From Streptomyces sp. NBC_00353 (GTDB lineage Bacteria; Actinomycetota; Actinomycetes; Streptomycetales; Streptomycetaceae): DNA of 64,000 nt. Below, one piece after another: positions 15,807 through 23,775 of this stretch; within the stretch, counting starts at the first letter, position 1, and each line of letters begins with the position of its first letter. The DNA is taken from positions 6,321,501 to 6,385,500 of the forward strand of contig NZ_CP107985.1 in the NCBI RefSeq assembly GCF_036108815.1, given 5' to 3'. Under the pieces are notes generated by a model, which was not told the DNA's origin, did not search any database, and saw only the letters and a program-made list of their open reading frames with translations. Position numbers and translations under genes: made by a program.

Positions 15807-16838
15807 CTACGTGGAGATGCGCGGTTTGCTCTTTCGGTTGCGGCACCATGTGTCGGTGAGGGCATGGCAGTTAGGGCACAGATAGCGGAGATTTCCGGCC
15901 CGGTTGTCGAGCCAATCGCCGCTGATATGGTCGATCTGAAGCGTGATCGGCTGACCCTGCCATTCGCCCGGATTGCCGCAGGCAGCGCATCGGTACGGGA
16001 TACCGACCTCTTGCAGCGCGCGGTGCAGCCTTGTTCGGTTTGCACGCGATGACCCCTGCGGCATGACCACAAGTGTTGTCGATGCGATCGACTTCGACTC
16101 ACGCGCCGGGGTCGAGCGTGAGGCCCAGGGCCGACGCCTGAAGTGGCCGGTGTCCAGCTCGAGTTGGGCCACCTTGCGCCTTATGCGCCGATGGTTCGTA
16201 TCGTTCACCGCAAGGCCGAGTGCGCGCATGACATCTGCGTAGCTGGTGGCCTTCGGGATAGCGGCACGCAAGGCGTCCTCCGGGATGGCCAGGCGAGCGT
16301 TGCGGAAGTGCGAAGTGTCAATTCCGTTCCTGCGGAGCATCCCTGCCACGGCAGCGCGCGATTGGCTGTCGTCGCGCACTCCGAGCTCTCGTGCCACTCC
16401 GCGAATGCTCTCGGCCGAGGCGGCAGCCGTCCGTAGCTCCTCCAGGGTGTACAAGTGGCCCAGCTGGGGGCGGCCCATGCCGGGGAAGTGGCTGACGTCG
16501 ATCCCCGCGGCAGCGATGCGACGGCTTATGTGGGACAACGTTCCGGATGCCGGAGTCGCCCCCAGTTTGTCGACGACCTCGCGCAGCGACGATGAGGTTG
16601 CGGCAGCGGCTGCTATGGCCTCGTCGGTGTACTTACGCCAGGGACTGCGCTTCTTGAAGTGGCTGGTGTCGAGACCGAACCCGACAACCTTCTTCTGGAG
16701 GGCGCGTCGCCGGCCGCCACTCGGCTTGAGGTCGAGGCGACGCATCAGGTCCGTCCAGTTGGTTGAGGCGGCCACGGCTTCAGCAAGTACTTCCCGACCA
16801 CCCGTTTCGAGCAGCTCACGGGTGTATCGAACCGCCAT
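15807..16838 (-). CDS. HNH endonuclease-like protein with four N-terminal repeats
   Basis: This is a 343-aa basic protein. The C-terminal about 80 residues form an HNH nuclease-type zinc module: YRCAACGNPGEWQ, LQIDHISGDWLDNR, AGNLRYLCPNCHALTDTW (two CxxC pairs, the His of the catalytic motif in IDH, and Asn in GN). The N-terminal about 250 residues hold four copies of a unit of about 60 aa, each ending in LDTSHF, IDVSHF, IDTSHF or LDTGHF. These look like tandem helix-turn-helix DNA-reading repeats. The ATG at 16838 follows GGAGGGG. It sits next to a tRNA gene but no integrase or phage genes are near. A homing or free-standing nuclease role is inferred. Confidence 0.8.
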   Translation of the reverse strand: MAVRYTRELLETGGREVLAEAVAASTNWTDLMRRLDLKPSGGRRRALQKKVVGFGLDTSHFKKRSPWRKYTDEAIAAAAATSSSLREVVDKLGATPASGTLSHISRRIAAAGIDVSHFPGMGRPQLGHLYTLEELRTAAASAESIRGVARELGVRDDSQSRAAVAGMLRRNGIDTSHFRNARLAIPEDALRAAIPKATSYADVMRALGLAVNDTNHRRIRRKVAQLELDTGHFRRRPWASRSTPARESKSIASTTLVVMPQGSSRANRTRLHRALQEVGIPYRCAACGNPGEWQGQPITLQIDHISGDWLDNRAGNLRYLCPNCHALTDTWCRNRKSKPRIST

Positions 16839-16932
16839 CGATCCCCTCCGTTCCCGACCGCACGTTCGCGGTCCCGTACGGAGCAACGAACCGTTTATCG
16901 GATGGTCACGTCCGAAATGCGGTGAGATGTGG

Positions 16933-16975
16933 AACGGCCCGCCCCGCTTCAGTCGAAGCGGGGCGGGCCGTTTCC
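16933..16975. terminator. Strong hairpin downstream of the MHS transporter gene
   Basis: AACGGCCCGCCCCGCTTC pairs perfectly with GAAGCGGGGCGGGCCGTT (18 bp) around AGTC, followed by TTCCC. It lies between the HNH gene start and the end of the transporter gene. Confidence 0.85.
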
Positions 16976-16994
16976 CGGGGGACGGGGTCAGGGG

Positions 16995-18491
16995 TCAGAA
17001 CTTGGGCTCAGGAGTCTGTGCCGCGCACAGCTGCGCCGCCTCCTCCTCCGTCTCCACCGACGGGGGCGAGCCGTCCAGCGGCTGCTGGGCGGTCTCCTTC
17101 ATGCAGGCCACCGCGATCACGCCGACCAGGGCCGCCGCCATCGCGTAGTACGCCGGCATCAGGTTCGTGCCGCTCCAGCTGATCAGCGCCGTGATCACCA
17201 GCGGGGTCGTACCGCCGAAGAGCGAGGCCGAGAGGTTGTAGCCGACCGACAGGGAGCCGTAGCGGACCTGGGTGGGGAAGAGGGCGGGGAGTGCGGCGGA
17301 CATCGTGCCGAGCATGCAGACCAGGGAGAGCCCCAGCATCAGCATGCCGATCGTGATGGCCGGGATGCCGTCCTGGCGGATCAGCAGGAAGGAGGGGAGC
17401 GAGAGGCAGAGGAAACCCAGCATTCCCGCCATCAGCAGCGGCTTGCGGCCGAAGCGGTCGGAGAGCTTGCCGACCTGGCTGATGATCAGCATCAGGAAGA
17501 CCATGACGGCGAGCAGGATGAGCAGGCCGTGGGTCTCGCTGTAGCCGAGTTCGTCGGAGAGGTACGTCGGCATGTACGACAGCAGCATGTAGTCGGTGAT
17601 GTTGTACGCGCCGACGAGGCAGATGCAGAGGATCAGCGTCGGCCAGTACTGCCGGAAGATCTTTGCGAGGTCACCCTTGGCCGTGGTCTCGACGCTGCCG
17701 GCGGCCTCGGTGGCCTGAGCGTTGCCGCCCTCCAGTTTCTGGAAGGCCGGGGTCTCGTCGAGGCGCAGTCGGAGGTAGAGGCCGACCAGGCCGAGGGGGC
17801 CGGCGACGAGGAACGGGATGCGCCAGCCCCAGGACTCCATGGCGGCGGTGTCGAGGACGGCGGTGAGTGCGGTGACGAGACCGGCTGCGCCGACGTATCC
17901 GGCCAGGGTGCCGAATTCGAGGAAGCTGCCGAAGTAGCCGCGGCGCTTGTCGGGGGCGTACTCGGCGATGAAGGTGGATGCGCCGCCGTACTCCCCGCCG
18001 GTGGAGAAGCCCTGGACCAGCCGGAAGAAGATCAGCAGGGCGGGTGCCCAGAGGCCGATCGAGGCGTGGGACGGGATGACGCCGATGGCGAAGGTGCCGA
18101 CCGCCATCATGATCATGGTGAGGGCGAGGACCTTCTTGCGGCCGATCCGGTCGCCCATGGGGCCGAAGAACATTCCGCCGAGCGGGCGTACCAGGAAGGC
18201 GACCGCGAAGGTGGCGAACGAGGAGAGCAGCTGGGTGGTGCTGTTCCCGGACGGGAAGAAGACGTGCCCCAGGGTGACGGCCAGGTAGGAGTAGATGCCG
18301 AAGTCGAACCACTCCATGGCGTTGCCGAGGGAGGCCGCCTTCACCGCCCGCTTGACTGCCTGGTCGTCGGTGACGGTGATGTCGGACCGGCGCAGCCTGG
18401 GGTTCCCCCGCTGCCGGATGGCGCGGAAGAGGGTGGGGTGGCGTTTGACCGCTTCGGGGTCGGCCACCTGCTGAAGGTCGGAGGCCGCCAT
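16995..18491 (-). CDS. MFS transporter, metabolite:H+ symporter (MHS) family, ProP-like
   Basis: This is a 498-aa, 12-helix proton symporter in the cytoplasmic membrane. Family signatures: SLGNAMEWFDFGIYSYLA near helix 1, RPLGGMFFGPMGDRIGRKKV (A-motif), RLVQGFSTGGEYGGASTFI and LVAGPLGLVGLYLRLRL. The MHS group includes proline/betaine ProP, dicarboxylate and sugar-acid importers; the actual substrate cannot be told. The N-terminus has a 50-residue cytoplasmic extension (MAASDLQQVADPEAVKRHP) that the usual family member lacks. No regulator gene is adjacent. Confidence 0.88.
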   Translation of the reverse strand: MAASDLQQVADPEAVKRHPTLFRAIRQRGNPRLRRSDITVTDDQAVKRAVKAASLGNAMEWFDFGIYSYLAVTLGHVFFPSGNSTTQLLSSFATFAVAFLVRPLGGMFFGPMGDRIGRKKVLALTMIMMAVGTFAIGVIPSHASIGLWAPALLIFFRLVQGFSTGGEYGGASTFIAEYAPDKRRGYFGSFLEFGTLAGYVGAAGLVTALTAVLDTAAMESWGWRIPFLVAGPLGLVGLYLRLRLDETPAFQKLEGGNAQATEAAGSVETTAKGDLAKIFRQYWPTLILCICLVGAYNITDYMLLSYMPTYLSDELGYSETHGLLILLAVMVFLMLIISQVGKLSDRFGRKPLLMAGMLGFLCLSLPSFLLIRQDGIPAITIGMLMLGLSLVCMLGTMSAALPALFPTQVRYGSLSVGYNLSASLFGGTTPLVITALISWSGTNLMPAYYAMAAALVGVIAVACMKETAQQPLDGSPPSVETEEEAAQLCAAQTPEPKF

Positions 18492-18603
18492 GGCCGGGTC
18501 CTTTCCTCGGTGGGTGTTCCAGGAAGGGCTTCTGCGCGGTCATGGCGGTCGCAAACCGATGGGGGGTGAAAGTGCGACGCCCGTCACAGGGGCGTGGCGG
18601 CGG

Positions 18604-19071
18604 TCAGATGCCGAGGTCCTTGATGATCTTGGCTACGTGGCCGGTTGCCTTGACGTTGTAGAGGGCGCGTTCGACCTTGCCCTCCTCGTCGACGATGATC
18701 GTGGAGCGGATGACGCCCGTCACCGTTTTGCCGTAGAGCTTCTTCTCGCCGAATGCGCCGTAGGCCTGGAGGGTCTCCTTGGACGGGTCGCCGACCAGTG
18801 TGACCTCGAGGTGTTCCTTCTCGCGGAACTTGGCGAGCTTCTCCGGCTTGTCGGGGGAGACGCCGATGACGTCGTATCCGGCGCCGGTCAGGAGCCCCAG
18901 GTTGTCCGTGAAGTCGCATGCCTGCTTGGTGCAGCCGGGGGTGAGGGCGGCCGGGTAGAAGTAGACGATGACTTTGCGGCCCTTGTGGTCGGCGAGCGAG
19001 ATGTCGTTGCCGTCGGCGTCGGGGAGGGTGAAGGCCGGGGCGGTGTCGCCGGGCTGGAGTCGCTCGCTCAT
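18604..19071 (-). CDS. bcp: Thioredoxin-dependent thiol peroxidase (Bcp/PrxQ)
   Basis: This peroxiredoxin reduces hydrogen peroxide and organic peroxides using thioredoxin. The peroxidatic cysteine is Cys47 in AALTPGCTKQACDF and the resolving cysteine is Cys52, the Bcp/PrxQ arrangement of five residues apart. The N-terminal block PGDTAPAFTLPDADGNDISL and the end block STIIVDEEGKVERALYNVKATG fit. ATG at 19071 (MSERLQPGD) gives the normal 155 aa; the frame stays open much further but that part is not protein-like. It stands alone, divergent from the DUF3618 gene. Confidence 0.93.
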   Translation of the reverse strand: MSERLQPGDTAPAFTLPDADGNDISLADHKGRKVIVYFYPAALTPGCTKQACDFTDNLGLLTGAGYDVIGVSPDKPEKLAKFREKEHLEVTLVGDPSKETLQAYGAFGEKKLYGKTVTGVIRSTIIVDEEGKVERALYNVKATGHVAKIIKDLGI

Positions 19072-19198
19072 GGTTCTCCTCAAGGGCGTGTGGGGTGTAC
19101 GGGACCGAGGGTAATAGGGGTGCCGCCGGGTGTGCGGGCGGCCGAGCTGACAGACTGTCGATGAAGGTTTACCGGACGACGACCACGGAGGCGGCGCA

Positions 19199-19519
19199 GT
19201 GTCGGATGCCAGGACCCCTGCGCAGATCGAGGCGGACATCATCAGCAGGCGTGAGCAGCTTGCGGTGGTGCTCGATGAGATCGGGGTGCGGGTGCACCCG
19301 AAGACGATCATCGGCGATGCGAAGGCCAAGGCTGTCGAGGCCGCCGACCGGACGGCCGGGCGGGCGTATGTCGCGGTGAATCGGACGGTGTCCGATGTGA
19401 AGGCGCAGTTTGTGTCGGAGGATGGCGCGCCGCGTCTGGAGCGGGTGATTCCGGTGGCTTTGCTGGCGGCGGGTGTGATCGGACTGGTTGTGGCGTCGGC
19501 GCGGCGCAAGAAGCGCTGA
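19199..19519 (+). CDS. DUF3618 family membrane protein
   Basis: This is a 106-aa protein with the DUF3618 domain at the N-terminus (RTPAQIEADIISRREQLAVVLDEI...), a linker of short charged helices, then one membrane helix RVIPVALLAAGVIGLVVASA and a basic tail (RRKKR), so the N-terminus faces the cytoplasm. GTG start at 19199 after CGGAGGCGGC. Function unknown; in actinobacteria the family often travels with phage-shock or phospholipid-envelope genes. It is 56 bases before the GroES-like gene and may be cotranscribed with it. Confidence 0.85.
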   Translation: MSDARTPAQIEADIISRREQLAVVLDEIGVRVHPKTIIGDAKAKAVEAADRTAGRAYVAVNRTVSDVKAQFVSEDGAPRLERVIPVALLAAGVIGLVVASARRKKR

Positions 19520-19574
19520 GAAGGCTGACCCCCGGGGGCGTGCGGCGCGGCTGTGGACAGGTAGGTTTCGGGTC

Positions 19575-19913
19575 GTGAGCGAGAACACCGACGACAAGCT
19601 GCCCATTCGCATGCTGCATGACCGCGTGCTGGTCCGGTCCGATACGCCCGAGGGCGAGCGGCGTTCGGGCGGCGGCATCCTGATTCCGGCGACGGCTGCG
19701 GTCGGTCGTCGACTGGCCTGGGCCGTGGTGGTCGCGGTCGGCCAGAACGTGCGGACGGTGGAGCCGGGCGACCGGGTGCTGTACGACCCCGAGGACCGTG
19801 CGGAGGTCGAGGTGCGCGGTGTGGCGTATGTGCTGATGCGGGAGCGGGATCTGCACGCGGTGGCTGCGGACCGGTTCGAGGGTTCGGTGGATTCGACCGG
19901 GCTGTATCTGTAG
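19575..19913 (+). CDS. GroES-family co-chaperone-like protein
   Basis: This is a 112-aa Cpn10/GroES-type protein. The GroES core is visible: IRMLHDRVLVRSDTPEGERRSGGGILIP, AWAVVVAVGQNVRTVEPGDRVLYD and VRGVAYVLMRERDLHAV. It is not next to a groEL gene, and the mobile loop and edges differ from canonical GroES (the roof loop is replaced by TAAVGRRLA). It is probably a second, divergent co-chaperonin common in Streptomyces. The GTG start at 19575 (VSENTDDKLPIR) is taken because it opens on the domain. It ends at a terminator just before the riboswitch. Confidence 0.85.
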   Translation: MSENTDDKLPIRMLHDRVLVRSDTPEGERRSGGGILIPATAAVGRRLAWAVVVAVGQNVRTVEPGDRVLYDPEDRAEVEVRGVAYVLMRERDLHAVAADRFEGSVDSTGLYL

Positions 19914-19934
19914 CTCTCCCGATGTGCCCGACGT

Positions 19935-19967
19935 AAGGCCTGGTGACAGCCGTCACCAGGCCTTTTG
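19935..19967 (+). terminator. Terminator of the GroES-like gene
   Basis: AAGGCCTGGTGAC (19935-19947) pairs perfectly with GTCACCAGGCCTT (19952-19964), followed by TTG. Confidence 0.85.
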
Positions 19968-19976
19968 CCTGTTCTT

Positions 19977-19985
19977 TGCTATGTT
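19977..19985 (+). promoter_or_regulatory. Extended -10 promoter candidate for the guanidine-III/SMR transcript
   Basis: TGCTATGTT resembles an extended -10 (TGnTATNNT). It places a start site near 19991, right at the 5' edge of the riboswitch. No good -35 is seen at 17 bases. Confidence 0.4.
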
Positions 19986-19992
19986 GGTGGGA

Positions 19993-20036
19993 CCCCGACG
20001 AGACGCGCCGTACCGGGCTTTCGCAAAGACGACGCA
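19993..20036 (+). ncRNA. Guanidine-III riboswitch (candidate)
   Basis: The RNA matches the class III guanidine aptamer order of conserved parts. Stem P1 is CCCG (19994-19997) with CGGG (20013-20016). Between them is ACGAGACGCGCCGTAC, with the conserved ACGAG and GCGCCGUAC. Then come CTTTCGCAAAGAC and GACGC at the 3' end. The pseudoknot GCGCCGT with ACGACGC has one C-A mismatch, so it is not a perfect consensus member. It lies 41 bases before a GTG start of an SMR gene. Class III guanidine riboswitches in actinobacteria regulate such exporters by hiding the ribosome site. The Shine-Dalgarno GGAGG is at 20067-20071. Confidence 0.75.
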
Positions 20037-20077
20037 CCCGTGATGTCCGTGTGTCTGTGTGTGTCGGAGGTGCCGTC

Positions 20078-20398
20078 GTGGCGTGGGTTCTGCTTGTTGT
20101 GGCCGGTCTGCTGGAAGTGGGCTGGTCGATCGGGATGAAGTACACCGACGGGTTCACCCGGCTGTGGCCGAGTGTGTTCACCGGATTCGGGATCGTGGCC
20201 AGCATGGTGCTGTTGTCGCAGGCGGCGAAGTCGCTGCCGATCGGTACGGCGTACGGCGTGTGGGTCGGTATCGGTGCGGCGGGGGCGGCGGTGCTGGGCA
20301 TGGTCGTGCTGCATGAGCCGGTGACCGCCGCCCGGGTCTTCTTCGTGTCTCTGTTGCTGGTGGCCGTGGTGGGGCTGAAGGCGACCTCGGGGCACTGA
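20078..20398 (+). CDS. sugE: Small multidrug resistance-type guanidinium exporter (SugE/Gdx-like)
   Basis: This is a 106-aa, four-helix SMR transporter. The essential Glu is at position 13 in VVAGLLEVGWSIGMKYTDGF, and the run WSIGMKYTDGFTRLWPS is typical of the Gdx (SugE) subtype that exports guanidinium in exchange for protons. The second helix pair includes GTAYGVWVGIGAAGAAVLGM. GTG at 20078 is preceded by GGAGGTGCCGTC. The frame is open upstream but passes through the riboswitch, so the downstream start is right. Control by guanidine through the upstream RNA is the expected regulation. Confidence 0.92.
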   Translation: MAWVLLVVAGLLEVGWSIGMKYTDGFTRLWPSVFTGFGIVASMVLLSQAAKSLPIGTAYGVWVGIGAAGAAVLGMVVLHEPVTAARVFFVSLLLVAVVGLKATSGH

Positions 20399-20416
20399 GC
20401 CGTCGGTCGGCCGGAT

Positions 20417-22783
20417 TCACTGGCGGTCCGGGTCCGATTCCAGGTCCGGGTCCGGGGTCGAGGCCGGGGCCGGGCGGGCGCCGCCCGCGCCGCGCGGGAA
20501 GAAGTCGTCGATGCCGCCGCTGTCCTCTCCGCCGGTGTCCGTGAATTCGCTGGGCGGCTGGTCGGCGGGCGGCTCCGGCGGGATGGCGGGTTCGCTGTCG
20601 GTGGGGACGGTGGGCGGGATGGCCGGGCTGCTCGGCTGCGTGTCCGACGGCGTCGCGGACGGGGTGCCGGTGTCGGTCGGTTCGGTGGCTTCGCCGGTCG
20701 GCAGGTACGGTTCCTCGGCGCCGCGTTCGAGGGTGAGGTCGAAGTCCTGGACGCTGGTTCCCTGCAGCGCGGCGCCGGTGTACTGGGCCCAGGTCTGGGC
20801 GGGCGCGCCGCCGCCGTTGACCCGGGACAGGCCGAGTGCTCCGTACAGCGGTTTCTGCACCCCGGTGTCGGGGTCCTGGCCCATGACGGCGATGACGGTC
20901 GCGAGGTCGGGGGTGTAGCCGGCGAACCAGGCTGCCTTGTCCTCCTCGGCGGTGCCGGTCTTGCCGGCGGCGGGGCGGCCGGCTGCCTGGGCTGCGGTTC
21001 CCGAGCCGTTTTCGACGACGCTCTGCAGGATCGAGGTGGTGGTGTCGGCGGCTTCGCGGCTGACGGCCTGCTCGGTGGTCCGGTCGGGGAGGGGGAGGCC
21101 CTCGCCGTCCTTGCTGACCTTGTCGACGAGGGTGTACGTGGTGTGCCTGCCGTGGTTGGCGAGGGTCGCGTACGCCCCTGTCATGTCGAGGACGCTGGCG
21201 GTGGCGGTACCGAGCGCGATGGACGGCGATGCGGTGAGGTCGGGGGTGTTCTTGGGGATGCCGAGGTCGATGGCGGTCTGTTTGACGATGTCGGGGCCGA
21301 CGTCCTCGGCCATCTGCGCGTAGACGGCGTTGACGGACTTGTCGGTGGCCATACGGACGGTGATCGGGCCGTAGCTGACGTCGTCCTCGTTGGCGGGGGC
21401 GTAGCCGGTGGGTCCGTTCGGCCCCTGGACCATGCGCCTGTTGGTGCCGTCGTAGACGGTGTTGGGGGTGATGCGCCGGCCGTCCTGGGTCCTGGAGCCG
21501 TTCGCGACCGCGGAGGTGAAGACGAACGGTTTGAAGGTGGAGCCGACCTGGTAGTCGCGGCGGGTCGCGTTGTTGACGTACTGCTTGGTGTAGTCGATGC
21601 CGCCGTACATGGCGACGACCCGGCCGTTCGCGGGGTCGATGGAGGCGCCGCCGACGCGGACGTTGCGGTCGGCCGTGCGCTCGCCGCTCGTCTGCGACAT
21701 GACGTTGTCGTCGACGGCTTCGACGAGGGCGTTCTGCTTCTTCTTCTCCAGCGTGGTGGTGATCCGGTAGCCGCCGGTGGCCAGCGTCTTGTCGTCGATG
21801 ATCTGGTGGGCGGTGAGGTAGTCCTTGACGGCCTGGACGATGTAGCCGCGCTGTCCGGAGAGGCCGGTCGATCTCTTCACCTTGTCCGGCACGGGGAATT
21901 GCATGGTGGCGCGGTCGGCTGCGCTGAGCCAGTTCTCCTTGACCATGCCGTCGAGTACGTAGTGCCAGCGGGCGACGGCCGCCGCCTTGTTCTCGGGGTG
22001 GACGACGACGTCGTACGCGCTGGGGGCGTTGAGCAGGGAGGCGAGGTACGCGCCTTCGGCGGTGGTGATGTCGCCGATGTCCTTGCCGTAGTACGCCTGG
22101 GCGGCGGCCTGGATGCCGTAGGCGTTGCGGCCGAAGTAGCTGGTGTTGAGGTAGCCCTCGAAGATGTGGTCCTTGCTCACCTCGCGGTTGAGTTTGATCG
22201 CGATGAAGAACTCTTTGATCTTGCGGATGACGGTCTGTTCCTGGCCCAGGTAGTAGTTCTTCACGAACTGCTGGGTGATGGTCGAACCGCCTTGTCTGCC
22301 CTTGCCGGTGAGGGTGTTCCAGCCGGCCCGGAACATGGCTTTGATGTCGACGGCGCGCTCGGAGTAGAAGTTGCGGTCCTCGGCGGCAAGGACTGCGTGC
22401 TGGACGGGGAGGGGGACCTGGGCGAGCTGGATGTTCTGCCGGTTGACGTCGCCGTCGCGGGCGATGACGGTGCCGTCCTTGTAGAGGTAGACGTTGGACT
22501 GCGCGGTGGCGGTGGGGTTGGCGGGGGGGATGCCGACGAGCTGGTATCCGGCGATGAAGCCGCCGATGAGGAGCAGGGCGATCACCAGGAGCGTGGCGAG
22601 TGCGGCCCGCCAGGTGGGGACGGCCCGGCGCCAGCCGGTTCGCCTGGGCCGGCCGGTGCCCCCCGTCCTCCCTCCGGGCGCGGCCGCCTGGCCTGCGGGT
22701 GCGCCGGTGCCGGCAGAGAGGTCCTTCGGGGGCCAGTTCCCGTTGCCGGGATCCCCGCTCTGCTGCTGTGGCTCGTCGCTCAT
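20417..22783 (-). CDS. Class A penicillin-binding protein (transglycosylase/transpeptidase)
   Basis: This bifunctional cell-wall synthase polymerises glycan strands and cross-links peptides. The N-terminal cytoplasmic tail is followed by a membrane anchor (LATLLVIALLLIGGFIAGYQL). The GT51 domain has AVLAAEDRNFYSE, GGSTITQQFVKNYYLG and YLNTSYFGRNAYGIQAA. The transpeptidase has the active-site Ser in VGSTFKPFVF, KSVN and KTGTAEE. A Pro/Thr/Ser-rich C-terminal tail of about 100 residues (ATEPTDTGTPSATPS) follows. ATG at 22783 after GAGGAG gives 788 aa. It stands alone and points away from the ABC operon. Confidence 0.94.
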   Translation of the reverse strand: MSDEPQQQSGDPGNGNWPPKDLSAGTGAPAGQAAAPGGRTGGTGRPRRTGWRRAVPTWRAALATLLVIALLLIGGFIAGYQLVGIPPANPTATAQSNVYLYKDGTVIARDGDVNRQNIQLAQVPLPVQHAVLAAEDRNFYSERAVDIKAMFRAGWNTLTGKGRQGGSTITQQFVKNYYLGQEQTVIRKIKEFFIAIKLNREVSKDHIFEGYLNTSYFGRNAYGIQAAAQAYYGKDIGDITTAEGAYLASLLNAPSAYDVVVHPENKAAAVARWHYVLDGMVKENWLSAADRATMQFPVPDKVKRSTGLSGQRGYIVQAVKDYLTAHQIIDDKTLATGGYRITTTLEKKKQNALVEAVDDNVMSQTSGERTADRNVRVGGASIDPANGRVVAMYGGIDYTKQYVNNATRRDYQVGSTFKPFVFTSAVANGSRTQDGRRITPNTVYDGTNRRMVQGPNGPTGYAPANEDDVSYGPITVRMATDKSVNAVYAQMAEDVGPDIVKQTAIDLGIPKNTPDLTASPSIALGTATASVLDMTGAYATLANHGRHTTYTLVDKVSKDGEGLPLPDRTTEQAVSREAADTTTSILQSVVENGSGTAAQAAGRPAAGKTGTAEEDKAAWFAGYTPDLATVIAVMGQDPDTGVQKPLYGALGLSRVNGGGAPAQTWAQYTGAALQGTSVQDFDLTLERGAEEPYLPTGEATEPTDTGTPSATPSDTQPSSPAIPPTVPTDSEPAIPPEPPADQPPSEFTDTGGEDSGGIDDFFPRGAGGARPAPASTPDPDLESDPDRQ

Positions 22784-22974
22784 GTCGGTGAAGACTCCTC
22801 GGCCGCGGTCAGTTCCCCCATACTGCACTTTTCTGTGCAATAAGCGCCGGATCGACCTCCGGAGGGAGGGCCGAAAAGCGGTCGCGGCGGCTGCTTCCGC
22901 TGGACTAGGGTCGTGCGCTTTGGTGCCCGGCGCCGTTGGGCGTCCGAGTGCGAACGAGTGCGGGGGCGATTGAG

Positions 22975-23775
22975 GTGCGGCTGTACGCGGTGGTCGCGGC
23001 GGGCGGGTTCCGGCGCTATGCCACCTACCGGATCGCGACGGCGGCGGGGGTGTTCACCAACACCGTCTTCGGTTTCATCCTGGCGTACACCTATATGGCC
23101 CTGTGGGACGAGCGGCCGCAGCTCGGCGGTTACGACATGTCCCAGGCGCTCACCTATGTGTGGCTGGGCCAGGCGCTGCTGGCGACGTGCGCCATGATGG
23201 GCGGCGGTTTCGAGGACGAGCTGATGGAGCGGATCCGTACCGGCGACGTGGCGATCGATCTCTATCGGCCGGTCGATCTTCAAATGTGGTGGCTGGCCGG
23301 GGACTTGGGGCGCGCGGCGTATCAGCTGATGGCACGCGGCATCGCGCCGATGGTGCTGGGCGCGCTCGCCTTCCCGCTGGCGTTGCCCACGTCGCCGGGG
23401 ATCTGGCTGGCGTATCTGGTCTCGGTGACGCTCGGTGTGGTGGTCAGTTTCGCGGTGCGCTATCTGGTGGCGCTCTCCGCGTTCTGGCTGATGGACGGGG
23501 CGGGCGCGTCGCAGATCGCCTTTCTGGCGGGGTTGTTCTTCTCCGGGATGCTGCTTCCGCTGACGCTGTTCCCGGGGTTGCTGGGCGAGGTGGCGCGGGC
23601 ACTGCCGTGGTCGGCGCTGCTGCAGGTGCCGGCCGATGTGTTCCTCGGCAAGCACACGGGGTGGGGGCTGGTGGAGGCGTTCGCGTTCCAGGGCGGCTGG
23701 GCGCTGGCGCTGCTGCTGGCGGGGCGGCTGGTGCAGTCGGTGGCGACGCGGAGGGTGGTGGTCCAGGGTGGCTGA
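22975..23775 (+). CDS. ABC-2 type exporter permease subunit 1
   Basis: This 266-aa membrane protein has six predicted helices and the ABC-2 topology. Examples: ATAAGVFTNTVFGFILAYTY, LTYVWLGQALLATCAMMGG and FLAGLFFSGMLLPLTLFPGL (the last a family landmark). The GTG at 22975 (VRLYAVVAAGGFRRYATYR) is chosen over an upstream TTG at 22936 because it opens directly on the first amphipathic segment. The second permease starts 7 bases before its stop, so the pair is translationally coupled and likely forms the heterodimeric channel powered by the ATPase two genes on. Confidence 0.82.
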   Translation: MRLYAVVAAGGFRRYATYRIATAAGVFTNTVFGFILAYTYMALWDERPQLGGYDMSQALTYVWLGQALLATCAMMGGGFEDELMERIRTGDVAIDLYRPVDLQMWWLAGDLGRAAYQLMARGIAPMVLGALAFPLALPTSPGIWLAYLVSVTLGVVVSFAVRYLVALSAFWLMDGAGASQIAFLAGLFFSGMLLPLTLFPGLLGEVARALPWSALLQVPADVFLGKHTGWGLVEAFAFQGGWALALLLAGRLVQSVATRRVVVQGG

